DNA from: Sulfuriroseicoccus oceanibius
Lineage (GTDB): Bacteria; Verrucomicrobiota; Verrucomicrobiia; Verrucomicrobiales; SLCJ01
DNA: 64,000 nucleotides
NCBI RefSeq assembly: GCF_010681825.2
Contig: NZ_CP066776.1
Location: 1,240,001 to 1,304,000 of the forward strand
Direction of reading: 5' to 3'
The translations under genes and the position numbers were made by a program. The notes beneath the pieces were generated by a model. That model saw nothing but the letters and a program-made list of their open reading frames with translations, searched no databases and was not told the DNA's origin. This document shows positions 1-7,979 of this stretch, in pieces; position 1 is the stretch's first letter; every line of letters starts with the position of its first letter.

Positions 1-1
1 G

Positions 2-442
2 GCAAACCGTATCAAGCGAGCGTATCCGCAGCTGGATGTGGTGGCAGTGGATTTGCACGCGCGGCCGCCGGGATTGGACACAGGTATCCGCTGGCTTCAG
101 GGCGATGCTCTTGATGGAAACCTTCATTTTGGCAGGGATGCGATCGTGGTTGCCAACTTGTTCCTTCATCACTTTGGAGAATCACAGTTGGAGCAACTTG
201 GGCAGCGGTTTTCGGACGTCGGAGGCTGGTTGTGCCATGAGCCGCATCGGTCCGCCGGGGCTCTGTTTTGGGGGCGCTTGTTGTTGCCTTTTGTTGGTAG
301 TGTGACGCGGCACGACATGATGGTGAGTATCCGGGCGGGGTTTGTTCCTGACGAATTGCGGAAGGTGATCGGGACGAGCGGTGATTGGTCTGAAGCGGTA
401 TCGACGTTCGGCGGGCTGCGTAGCAAGGTGGTGTGCGTATGA
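2..442 (+). CDS. SAM-dependent methyltransferase, C-terminal part (cut by window edge)
   Basis: The reading frame is open from the first bases, so the N-terminus with the SAM-binding glycine motif lies outside the window. About 146 residues are visible. They contain the acidic end of a strand (VVAVDLHARP), a WLQGDAL segment that fits the motif II region of class I methyltransferases, and a hydrophobic VVANLFLHHF segment like motif III. The stop overlaps the next start as ATGA, so it is translationally coupled to the FAD oxidoreductase and then the type III polyketide synthase. By analogy with phenolic-lipid clusters (srs-type), it probably methylates the polyketide product. The substrate is inferred from context only. 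Confidence 0.72.
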   Translation, partial: ANRIKRAYPQLDVVAVDLHARPPGLDTGIRWLQGDALDGNLHFGRDAIVVANLFLHHFGESQLEQLGQRFSDVGGWLCHEPHRSAGALFWGRLLLPFVGSVTRHDMMVSIRAGFVPDELRKVIGTSGDWSEAVSTFGGLRSKVVCV

Positions 443-1455
443 AGGATGTGCGGATCGTAGGTGGCGGCTTGGCTGGGCTTTCGCTCGGGATCGCGCTTCG
501 GGAACGAGGTGTGCCGGTGAGGGTGTTGGAAGCCGGGCGTTATCCGCAGCATCGGGTCTGCGGTGAGTTTATTTGTGGCGTGAGTGATGATGTGCTCGAT
601 TCACTCGGGGTGATCGATTTGTTGAGTGATGCGGTTGAGCACAGCCGGATGGCTTGGTGGGTGGGGGATGAGTTGGTGATGACGCGTCCAATGCCGCAAT
701 CCGCGCGGGGGATTTCCCGTTATGTTCTGGACCAAAGGCTGGCCGATCGGTTTTGCGAGTTCGGTGGTGATTTGATGGTCGGGCGGCGGGGGACCGAAGA
801 ACGGTCGGAGGGTGTGGTCTGGGCGGCGGGTAAGCGCAAGGCCGGAGGGCGCACGTGGATCGGGCTCAAAGTGCATATCGACCTTGCTTCGGTCGACGGA
901 TTGGAAATGCATGTCGGTGAGCGGGGCTATCTTGGTTTGTGCCGGGTGGCCGGAGACCGGGTCAATGCTTGTGGGCTTTTCAGGATGGATCAGGGGCTGA
1001 AAGGGCGCGGTGGGGATTTGTTATTGCGTTATTTGGAGGCCAATGGACTTGGCTCATTGGCCCGGCGCCTGGCGGAGGGGGAAATGGATGCCACCTCGTT
1101 CTCAGCCACCGCTGGATTTTCCCTGGGATCGCAGCCCTCAGGCGGTCAGGTGTGTATCGGAGACCGGCTTAATTTGATTCCCCCCTTCACAGGTAACGGC
1201 ATGAGCATGGCCCTTGAGAGCAGTGCTTTGTTGATGCCTCTGCTGGTTCGGTACTCGAAGGGCGAGCTCACCTGGGATGCCGTGGCAAGGAAGTACGCTG
1301 AGGCTGGGCGTGGGCAGTTTTCGCGTCGGATGACGACTGCGAAGGTTTTGCACCCGATGTTATTTCACCCTCTTGGAAGGGGTGTTCTGTCTCGGTTAGC
1401 CCGTGGCGGTGTGCTACCTCTTGATTATTTGTTCAACCGTTTACGCACCCCATGA
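439..1455 (+). CDS. FAD-dependent oxidoreductase of the polyketide cluster
   Basis: A 338-residue flavoprotein. The N-terminal dinucleotide-binding motif is VGGGLAG (residues 7-13), followed by an acidic residue at the end of the second strand (LEA, 30-32). A second FAD motif, CIGDRLNLIPPFTGNGM, covers residues 239-255 and resembles geranylgeranyl-reductase and hydroxylase flavoproteins. The ATG at 439 is preferred over a GTG six bases earlier because it gives the ATGA overlap with the methyltransferase; its own stop overlaps the polyketide synthase start in the same way. In comparable clusters a flavoprotein hydroxylates or oxidises the alkylresorcinol or pyrone product. The precise reaction is not shown by the sequence. 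Confidence 0.85.
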   Translation: MKDVRIVGGGLAGLSLGIALRERGVPVRVLEAGRYPQHRVCGEFICGVSDDVLDSLGVIDLLSDAVEHSRMAWWVGDELVMTRPMPQSARGISRYVLDQRLADRFCEFGGDLMVGRRGTEERSEGVVWAAGKRKAGGRTWIGLKVHIDLASVDGLEMHVGERGYLGLCRVAGDRVNACGLFRMDQGLKGRGGDLLLRYLEANGLGSLARRLAEGEMDATSFSATAGFSLGSQPSGGQVCIGDRLNLIPPFTGNGMSMALESSALLMPLLVRYSKGELTWDAVARKYAEAGRGQFSRRMTTAKVLHPMLFHPLGRGVLSRLARGGVLPLDYLFNRLRTP

Positions 1456-2477
1456 TTCTTCAAGGTATTGCCAGTTCGTTTCCGTCGGCCAGTTTTAGTC
1501 AGGGCGACTGCCTGAATGCGATGAAGAGTGCGTCGTTTTGGCCGCAATTGAACCCTCGGTCCAGAGAGGTTTTAACCAAGGTGTTGGAAGGCACCAGTGG
1601 AATTGAGAAGCGACATTTTGCGCTTGAGAGACTTGAGGATGCGTGGACCCGCGATGCGCAACAACTCAACGAAGCTTACGAGCAGCGGGCTCCCGAGTTG
1701 TCTGCAGAGGCTGTCGTGAAGGCACTGCAGAAGGCCAATGTGGATGTGGCGGATGTGGATGCGTTGTTTGTGTGTTCCTGTACGGGTTTTCTGTGTCCTG
1801 GCGTGAGCTCGCATTTGGCTGAGCGGTTGGGGCTTCGGGACGATGTCTTTTTACAGGATATGACGGGTTTTGGTTGTGGGGCCTCAGTGCCGATGTGGAG
1901 GGCGGCGTCGGGTTATATTTCCCAGAACCCGGATGCGGTGATCGTGACTGTGGCGGTCGAGGTTTGTTCGGCTGCGTTTTACGTGGAGGATGATTTCGGG
2001 GTGTTGATCAGCACGTGTTTGTTTGGCGACGGCGCGTCGGCAGCGGTCTGGTCGGGGCGGGGAAGCGGGTTGCAGGTGACGGATTTTCGATCGTTGCACC
2101 TGCCGCAGGAACGCGAGCGGATCCGCTTTACCAATGCTCAAGGGAAGCTGCGCAATCAGTTGGATCGTCGGGTGCCTGAACTTGCAGGTAGAGCGGTGGA
2201 CGCCTTGTATCAAAAGCGCGTGCGCCAGAAGCCGCGGCACTTTGTTACGCATGGCGGGGGGCGCGATGTGATTGATGCGCTCGAGTCAGTGCTGCCGGTG
2301 GGTGAGTTGTCATTGGCGCGTGAGGTGATGCGTGATTATGGCAATCTGAGCAGCCCATCGGTGATGGTGGCATTGGAGAACCTGGTGCAGCGGGAGCCTG
2401 ATGCGGACCATCTTTGGGTGTGTGGCTTTGGTGCCGGGTTCTCCGCTCACAGTTGTGAGATGACGAGGGTCGGGTGA
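1452..2477 (+). CDS. Type III polyketide synthase (chalcone-synthase-like)
   Basis: A 341-residue thiolase-fold enzyme that extends an acyl starter with malonyl-CoA and cyclises the product, giving alkylpyrones or alkylresorcinols in bacteria. The full triad is visible: Cys142 in GFGCGAS, His267 in FVTHGGG, and Asn298 in DYGNLSSPS. The C-terminal GFGAGFSAH loop corresponds to the family GFGPG motif. Length fits bacterial type III synthases (about 340-380). It is the last gene of a three-gene operon whose members overlap by 4 bp (ATGA), with tailoring enzymes (methyltransferase, flavoprotein) first. Starter and product are unknown. Confidence 0.92.
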   Translation: MILQGIASSFPSASFSQGDCLNAMKSASFWPQLNPRSREVLTKVLEGTSGIEKRHFALERLEDAWTRDAQQLNEAYEQRAPELSAEAVVKALQKANVDVADVDALFVCSCTGFLCPGVSSHLAERLGLRDDVFLQDMTGFGCGASVPMWRAASGYISQNPDAVIVTVAVEVCSAAFYVEDDFGVLISTCLFGDGASAAVWSGRGSGLQVTDFRSLHLPQERERIRFTNAQGKLRNQLDRRVPELAGRAVDALYQKRVRQKPRHFVTHGGGRDVIDALESVLPVGELSLAREVMRDYGNLSSPSVMVALENLVQREPDADHLWVCGFGAGFSAHSCEMTRVG

Positions 2478-2556
2478 TTGGCTGGTCTATGGGATCGCGC
2501 CGACTGGCACGGTGTGGTATTTCACTGAGGTTACTGCGTAGATTGCTTGATTTGAT

Positions 2557-3405
2557 ATGGAACGTTCACCCACACCACCCGTGATCCGTGTGCCGATGTT
2601 ATTGCTCGGCATTGTCATTCTTTCGTGGGGGTTCAACTCCTTGCTACTGGCGAACGAGGTGTTGATTGGGGGCTTGCCCGGTTTTTCGATTCTTGTGCTG
2701 AAGCAGTTTGGGATGGACCCGTCGGTCACGCAGTGGGCGTTGGGGATTCCTATTTTCTTTATAGGGTGGGCATTCCTAGGACGGCGGGAGATTATCAACT
2801 CATTGGGCGGGGCGCTGGTGTTGCCGTTGGTGATTTGGCTAATGCGCGATGTGTTCCCGCTGCAGGTGGGCAACCAGGTGTTGGCAGCCGTTTTTGGTGG
2901 GTTGACCTGCGGTCTTGGACTGGGGCTGATTTTTCGCGCGAACGCGACGGTCGGCGGCTTTTCGATCATCGCCCGGATTTTTTCGCGCTGGCTGGGCGTG
3001 CCGATCAGTCACTGCATGCTGGCCATTGATGGAGTGATCGTACTGGCGGCGGGATCGTTCTTTGGCGCGGAGGCTGCGATGCTGGCATTGCTCAGTGTGT
3101 TTTCATTGAGCAAGGCGATCGACATCGTGCAGACCGGTGTGGGCGGTGCGAAGTCGGTGACCATCATCACCGAGAACGAAGAGGCAATGCGCGAAATGTT
3201 GCTGCAGCGTTTGGACAGCGGAGCCACGGTGCTAAAGGCTACCGGAGCCCACAGCGGCGACGACCGTGCGTTCATCGTGAGCGTGGTGCCTCGAGCCAAG
3301 GTCGCGCGCTTGCGGCGTAATATCAAACGGGTGGATCCGGCTGCGTTTACAGTGATCACGGACGCGTCCGAGGTGCTGGGTTACGGGTTCCAGGATCATG
3401 GTTAG
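2557..3405 (+). CDS. YitT family membrane protein (DUF161 plus DUF2179)
   Basis: A 282-residue integral membrane protein. About six hydrophobic helices span residues 12-190, with the internally repeated glycine-rich loops of the YitT family (IGGLPGFSIL near 37, ATVGGFSIIAR near 130). A soluble C-terminal DUF2179 domain starts at about residue 200 (VTIITENEEAM) and includes the ATVLKATGAHSGDDR segment, a predicted ligand-binding regulatory domain. The transported substrate of this family is not established. It lies about 80 bp after the polyketide synthase on the same strand, but nothing ties it functionally to that cluster. Confidence 0.85.
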   Translation: MERSPTPPVIRVPMLLLGIVILSWGFNSLLLANEVLIGGLPGFSILVLKQFGMDPSVTQWALGIPIFFIGWAFLGRREIINSLGGALVLPLVIWLMRDVFPLQVGNQVLAAVFGGLTCGLGLGLIFRANATVGGFSIIARIFSRWLGVPISHCMLAIDGVIVLAAGSFFGAEAAMLALLSVFSLSKAIDIVQTGVGGAKSVTIITENEEAMREMLLQRLDSGATVLKATGAHSGDDRAFIVSVVPRAKVARLRRNIKRVDPAAFTVITDASEVLGYGFQDHG

Positions 3406-3542
3406 AGGTAAGGATGATCAAGCGCGTGAGGGACTAACCATTGGCAGCCGCTGGGCTCTCGCCGTAGGCGATTCTATATTCGGCTCCGGATCGGGCACGG
3501 TGTCGTGTTCTCCCAGAAGCGTCCGGAAAGTCCAGAAAACCT

Positions 3543-4598
3543 ATGGCAGCACCCATTCTCATCATTGGAGCCGGACTCAGCGGGTTGGTCGCGGCGTATC
3601 GTTTGCACCAGCAGGGGCGTGAGGTTCGGATATTGGAAGCGCGCGACCGTGCCGGCGGGCGGATCCAGACGCTGCGGGGAAAACGGGACACTCCGATGGA
3701 GCTCGGTGCCACCTGGATTCACCCGCCGCATCTGCGTTTGCGCTCGCTGGTTGATGAACTCGGGCTTGAGTTGTTTCCGCAGTACATGGCTGGGGCGGCG
3801 TTGTATCAGGCGGCGATGAACCATCCGCCGCAGACCTTCGAGATGCCGGGCGATGAGCCGTTCTTCCGCGTGGTCGGCGGGACACAGCGGATCACCGATG
3901 CGTTGCTTGAGCGTCTGCCCGAAGGGTGTGTGCACTATGGGGCTCGGGTGTCGGAGCTACGCACGGGGGCTGATGGTGATGTTGAGCTTCAGCTGAGCGG
4001 GGGCGACCACGTGCTCAAGGCATCGCAGGTAGTGGTGACCTTGCCGCCGCAGCGCTGGGCGGGGGACGTGCGCTTCTCACCGCCGCTGTCCGACGCGCTG
4101 ATAGAGGTGGCGACGGCGACTCACACGTGGATGGCGGATTCGATGAAGTGTGCGGTGGAGTACGAGCGGCCGTGGTGGCGCGAGCGTGGATTGAGTGGTG
4201 CGTTGTTCAGCCAGCAGGGGCCCTTGATCGAATTCATGGACCAGTGTGATTTTGAGAACCAAAAATTCGCGCTGTGTGGGTTCGTCAACCGCGGGCTGAT
4301 TGATGGATTGGAGCGCGAGCAGCAGATCGCGCTGATCGACGCACAACTTAAACAAGCGTTTGGTAGCGACGCGCTGGATTACGTCGGGATCGAGCTCAAA
4401 GCGTGGCAGGGTGAACTTGGAGTTAACGAGGGCTTGGTGCCGCATCAGTTCAATGGGCACCCGGAATTGCAGCGGGGGTATTGGGGCGGGAGGCTTTATT
4501 TTGCGGGGACTGAGACAGCGCACCCTCATGGTGGGTTTATGGAGGGGGCTGTGATTGCCGCCGAGCGGGTGGTCGCGGAACTGGTTTTTGATAGTTGA
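3543..4598 (+). CDS. Flavin monoamine oxidase family protein
   Basis: A 351-residue FAD-dependent amine oxidase. The Rossmann motif IIGAGLSGL is at residues 7-15, followed by ILEARDRAGGRI, the characteristic second motif of the family. ELGATWIHPP matches the substrate-domain GA.WIH element. The C-terminal FAD-binding segment FAGTETAHPHGGFMEGA is near residue 322. It probably oxidises an amine or a related hydride donor and produces H2O2 and an aldehyde or imine. It is shorter than typical monoamine oxidases (about 450) because the substrate domain is compact. The substrate cannot be deduced. Confidence 0.87.
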   Translation: MAAPILIIGAGLSGLVAAYRLHQQGREVRILEARDRAGGRIQTLRGKRDTPMELGATWIHPPHLRLRSLVDELGLELFPQYMAGAALYQAAMNHPPQTFEMPGDEPFFRVVGGTQRITDALLERLPEGCVHYGARVSELRTGADGDVELQLSGGDHVLKASQVVVTLPPQRWAGDVRFSPPLSDALIEVATATHTWMADSMKCAVEYERPWWRERGLSGALFSQQGPLIEFMDQCDFENQKFALCGFVNRGLIDGLEREQQIALIDAQLKQAFGSDALDYVGIELKAWQGELGVNEGLVPHQFNGHPELQRGYWGGRLYFAGTETAHPHGGFMEGAVIAAERVVAELVFDS

Positions 4599-4820
4599 TG
4601 TATTTATACTATTGTTAATTGGTTTCTTGTTTTTGTTGTTCTGTTTTATTGGTGTTTGCGGGTTTGTTATAGTGCCGATTTTGTGGGCTTTGGTCGAACG
4701 TTGTTCGGTATTTTTGTGGTGGAGTTATATTTTTGCGTCTTTCAAAACTGCTTGAGCGTCATGGGTATGTGGTGTTTTGTGGATCGTCCTCTATCCCCGA
4801 GAAATTGATGTTCATGTATT
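4599..4820. other. AT-rich intergenic segment upstream of the porin gene
   Basis: About 220 bp, strongly T-rich on the plus strand and much lower in GC than the flanking genes, with no credible ORF. It is the likely promoter and leader region of the porin gene. I could not fix a -35/-10 pair with confidence. Confidence 0.4.
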
Positions 4821-6170
4821 ATGAAAAGTATTGTTCCGTTGACTATTGCCGCACTCTCGTTGCCATGTATTAGCCATGCAGATCTGGAGGCGGATGCATT
4901 AAGAGAGAAGATCGATCGCTTGCAGGCCGAGTTGGCAGCTGCACAGGGTCAGTTGGCGCAGATGGAAGGGGGAGATGCGGCTCCGGTTGTTCCTGCTGCG
5001 GAGCCTGCAAAGGATGTAACCGTGGCGGATGCTCAGGAGGATGACTCGTGGCGCAGCAAGTTGGACCTTGGTGGCGGGATCGCTGTGAACTATATCCTGG
5101 GGTCTTACACCCGCGATGGTGGCCGCGGACCGGAGCGCGGCGGTAATGGTGGTAATTTCGAGTTTTCCACCTTCCGCTTGAATTTTGACTACAACGCCGA
5201 AGGAGCCGGGTTCACCGGATCTGGTGAGTACCGCTTCATGGATGGTTACCATTTCCCGCGCAAGTTCTGGTTCGGCTGGCGCGGTGCCGACGAATCGTTG
5301 CTGCGTGTGGGTCACACCCTGGTGCCATTTGGTGAGGGAGAGTGGGGTCCATCAAAGAACTGGTTCTACGACGGCTCGTACTACGTGGGCTTGGCGGACG
5401 ACGCGGACATCGGAGTCGCGTATCAGTTTGCCCGCGGGCCATGGACGATTGACCTGGGTTATTTCTTGATGGCTGAGCCGAGTGGCTTTGGTGACTCGAC
5501 CGACAGTGCGCGTTTTGGAGCGGACATCGTGGACAATGGATCGCCGTATGCGCACTATGAGGAGCGCAATCAGGTGAACCTGCGCGTGGTGCGGAAGCTG
5601 GATCTGGGCAAGGAGACGACCCTGGATCTGGGTGGATCGTTCCAAGCTGGCATGCTGATCGCCGACGATCGTTTTGCCGAGGATTCGTACCAGCTTGCCA
5701 CGGCATTGCACGCCAAGTGGAAGCGTGGGCCGTGGGAGATTGTCGGTCAGGCGACTGCCTGGGACTACGCTGCGGACTATCACAGCAGCACTGGGTTGAG
5801 CAACGATTTGATCGGTATGGGTGCCTACGATTTCGAGGACCCTGTGGCATCCCGTGCATTCTTGCCATCGGTTAGCTTTGCCTACATCGTGGAGCCGAAG
5901 AACATCGACTGGCTCGACGAGATCACCTTCTACAATGACTTCTCGGTCATGATGAAGAGTGGCTCGGATGAATTCGGCAACGCGTTGCGGAACTCTGCGA
6001 TGAACACGGTCGGTGCCTCGTTGGCGATTGGTGACTGGTTCATCTTCTGCGACTGGGTTTACTCCAACGGCAACTACGTTGTAGGTAACGACCCGGTTAC
6101 CGACTTCGGCGCGAACTTGAACCAGACCTGGCAGTCGCGTTTCAACGTGAATATCGGCTACTCGTTTTAG
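4821..6170 (+). CDS. Putative outer-membrane beta-barrel porin
   Basis: A 449-residue exported protein. A signal peptide covers about residues 1-20 (cleavage after SHA). A short coiled-coil segment (LREKIDRLQAELAAAQGQL) follows, as in porins with a periplasmic trimerisation helix. The rest alternates aromatic and glycine-rich strands (for example FRLNFDYNAEGAGF and GSGEYRFMDGYHF) and ends in Tyr-Ser-Phe, the aromatic C-terminus typical of barrels assembled by BamA. The layout is like OprO/OprP-type porins, but specificity cannot be read from the sequence. A hairpin terminator follows. Confidence 0.75.
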   Translation: MKSIVPLTIAALSLPCISHADLEADALREKIDRLQAELAAAQGQLAQMEGGDAAPVVPAAEPAKDVTVADAQEDDSWRSKLDLGGGIAVNYILGSYTRDGGRGPERGGNGGNFEFSTFRLNFDYNAEGAGFTGSGEYRFMDGYHFPRKFWFGWRGADESLLRVGHTLVPFGEGEWGPSKNWFYDGSYYVGLADDADIGVAYQFARGPWTIDLGYFLMAEPSGFGDSTDSARFGADIVDNGSPYAHYEERNQVNLRVVRKLDLGKETTLDLGGSFQAGMLIADDRFAEDSYQLATALHAKWKRGPWEIVGQATAWDYAADYHSSTGLSNDLIGMGAYDFEDPVASRAFLPSVSFAYIVEPKNIDWLDEITFYNDFSVMMKSGSDEFGNALRNSAMNTVGASLAIGDWFIFCDWVYSNGNYVVGNDPVTDFGANLNQTWQSRFNVNIGYSF

Positions 6171-6214
6171 TAGCCAGGCGTTGCCCCGAAATGAAGGGCG
6201 ACGGCTCAATGATT

Positions 6215-6252
6215 TGGCCAGCCGGTGGTACATCCCCGGCTGGCCAATTTTG
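6215..6252 (+). terminator. Rho-independent terminator after the porin gene
   Basis: A perfect 11-bp stem (TGGCCAGCCGG / CCGGCTGGCCA) with a 10-base loop is followed by ATTTTGT. It sits between convergent genes. The T-rich side faces the plus strand, so it mainly serves the porin. Confidence 0.85.
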
Positions 6253-6260
6253 TATTAGTA

Positions 6261-6905
6261 CTAGGGAAGCAGCGCCAGAATGTCGCTGAGGGTGTCAACG
6301 AAGTGCTTGGATCCTTTGACCACTGCCGGGCGTTTGGCGAAGCCGCCAAACCCGATGAAGATATCGGCGACGTCCTGGGCCTCGAGGTCTGAGACGCCGT
6401 CGCCGACCATGACGACTTTGGCGTCCGGGTTGGCTGCTTTGTAGCGCGCGATGACCTCAGGCTTGCCTCCATTGCGGGTGGTCGGTGCATCGTGGTCGAA
6501 GTCGACGTAGTTGCCATTGTCGTCGAAAATGAGTGGGACGGCCTCTACGGTGTCGATGCCGAGGTGGTGTGCCAGCGGGAGGATGGGATCGGTGAATCCA
6601 CCGGAGAGGATGATGACTTTCCACCCGTCGGTCTGTGCTGCTTTGACCGTTTCTAAGGCGGTGGCTTCAACGTCGCGGACGTAGAGTTGGCCGACGGCCG
6701 CGCAGTCGCTGCGGGTCGGGCGGATGACGTCGAGACGGCGGGCGAAGATTTCGTCGATGGCGATGGTGCCGTCCATTGCTTGGTCGGTGAGTGACTTCAC
6801 TTCGGCGAAGGTGGACTCGCCTTTATAGCGGGCGAGTTCATCGACGCCTTCGATGGCGGAAAGGGTGGAATCGCAGTCGAGGAAGAGAAGCTTGTCGTGT
6901 GTCAT
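6261..6905 (-). CDS. serB: Phosphoserine phosphatase (HAD superfamily)
   Basis: A 214-residue HAD hydrolase predicted to release serine from O-phosphoserine in the last step of serine synthesis. Motif I is LDCDST (nucleophile Asp10, acid/base Asp12), followed by the EGVDELAR substrate segment. Motif II is LSGGF (Ser101). Lys148 is in the motif III region, and motif IV is GDGVSDLEA (168-176). It is about the length of stand-alone SerB proteins without the ACT domain. Other phosphomonoesterases share this fold, so the substrate is a family-based call. It is monocistronic and convergent with the porin gene. Confidence 0.83.
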   Translation of the reverse strand: MTHDKLLFLDCDSTLSAIEGVDELARYKGESTFAEVKSLTDQAMDGTIAIDEIFARRLDVIRPTRSDCAAVGQLYVRDVEATALETVKAAQTDGWKVIILSGGFTDPILPLAHHLGIDTVEAVPLIFDDNGNYVDFDHDAPTTRNGGKPEVIARYKAANPDAKVVMVGDGVSDLEAQDVADIFIGFGGFAKRPAVVKGSKHFVDTLSDILALLP

Positions 6906-6971
6906 CGCGGTGTGGGATTCGAAGATTGTTCGTTGCTTGATGCGCTGGGATATCGTAGATCATTCGGCATT

Positions 6972-7319
6972 ATGAGCTACCAGTTTTACCAAATTCTGCA
7001 CATGGTCGGCCTGATCGTGTTTCTTCTTGGACTTGGCGGTGCGATCGCGGCGGCGAAAGATGCGTTCAAGCCGTATGCAATTCTTCATGGCGCCGGGTTG
7101 TTTGTGATGGTGGTGGCAGGCTTCGGCATGCAGGCCAAGGGTGACCTTGGGTTTCCTGTGTGGTTGATCGCGAAGCTGGTGATCTGGATGGTGTTGGGCG
7201 GCATGTTGGTGATGGCCAAGCGCGATGCGCTGCCGCGTCCGGCGATCTGGGCGGTGGTGATTGTGCTTGGCGCGGTGGCTGCTGTGCTTGGGGTCACCAA
7301 GGGTGCAGGCTTGGTGTAG
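6972..7319 (+). CDS. Small conserved membrane protein
   Basis: 115 residues, almost entirely hydrophobic, with about four transmembrane helices: 7-27, 35-52, 60-82 and 89-109. The ATG at 6972 is chosen because residues upstream of it in the same frame overlap the divergent serB start and look non-coding. The profile (His-containing first helix ILHMVGLIVFLLG, then short loops) resembles small SirB-like or DUF-type inner-membrane proteins, but I do not recognise a specific family and assign no function. A strong terminator follows immediately. Confidence 0.7.
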   Translation: MSYQFYQILHMVGLIVFLLGLGGAIAAAKDAFKPYAILHGAGLFVMVVAGFGMQAKGDLGFPVWLIAKLVIWMVLGGMLVMAKRDALPRPAIWAVVIVLGAVAAVLGVTKGAGLV

Positions 7320-7343
7320 ATTGATTTTCACTGAAAACGAAAG

Positions 7344-7380
7344 ACGGCCGCGGCTCCCTCTTGAGTCGCGGCCGTTTTTG
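7344..7380 (+). terminator. Rho-independent terminator after the small membrane protein
   Basis: A GC-rich stem (ACGGCCGCG / CGCGGCCGT) is followed by TTTTTG on the plus strand, 25 bp after the stop codon. Confidence 0.9.
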
Positions 7381-7400
7381 TTATTTGCAGGAAGTGTTCG

Positions 7401-7831
7401 CTGCGCTCGGGGTGGGGAGGATTGTCGACAGGAATGTCGACCCACCATCGGCTGGGCATTAGGGGATGGCCACGAAGAGCTCAAAAAGCCACGAGAAAAG
7501 TTGAGGACGGAGCTGATTGCGCAACCTCAGGAGTGAGGTTGGTCCATCGTCTCGCGTGGGGCGGTGGGGAAGGGGGAGGAGGACGGTATTCCTGCCGTCG
7601 GTTGGAAGGGGGAGTGCTCTTTGCGCTCGGGTGGGGAGGATTGTCGACAGGAATGTCGACCCACCAGCGGCTGGGCATTAGGGGATGGCCACGAAGAGCT
7701 CAAAAAGCCACGAGAAAAGGTGAGGACGGAGCTGATTGCGCAACCTCAAGAGTGAGGTTGGTCCATCGTCTCGCGTGGGGCGGTGGAGATGGGGGAGGAG
7801 GACGGTATTCCTGCCGTCTGTGCGGCGGGGA
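7401..7831. repeat. Two-copy tandem composite hairpin repeat, period 219 bp
   Basis: Two nearly identical units lie head to tail; the phrase beginning attgtcgacagg recurs at 7421 and 7640. Each unit carries, in order, a GTCGAC...GTCGAC element, a long conserved segment, the hairpin AACCTCA-RGAG-TGAGGTT followed by GGTCCATCG, and an inverted pair GACGG...CCGTC. ORFs called across it are different frames of the same repeat, so this 660-bp gene gap (7320-7979) appears non-coding. The module order matches the larger array near 25 kb. Confidence 0.85.
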
Positions 7832-7883
7832 GATGAGGGGGGATGCCGGAGGGGGCGGGAACTCCTCGAAGCTGAGTTGGTTT

Positions 7884-7916
7884 TCGATCCCGATCCCGAT
7901 CCCGATAGCGATAGCG
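7884..7916. repeat. Short hexanucleotide tandem repeat
   Basis: CGATCC is repeated three times, grading into CGATAG repeated twice. It lies between the composite repeat and the terminator of the DUF3472 gene. It is the kind of short repeat prone to slippage; no function is suggested. Confidence 0.7.
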
Positions 7917-7923
7917 TGGACAC

Positions 7924-7962
7924 GAAAAACGGCCGGGCTCCGGTGAGGGGCTCGGCCGTTTT
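7924..7962 (-). terminator. Terminator of the DUF3472 gene (possibly bidirectional)
   Basis: AAAACGGCCG pairs with CGGCCGTTTT around a GC-rich interior. Read on the minus strand the hairpin ends in TTTTTCG, 18 bp after the stop of the DUF3472 gene. Confidence 0.85.
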
Positions 7963-7979
7963 AGGGGAGAGAGAATGGC

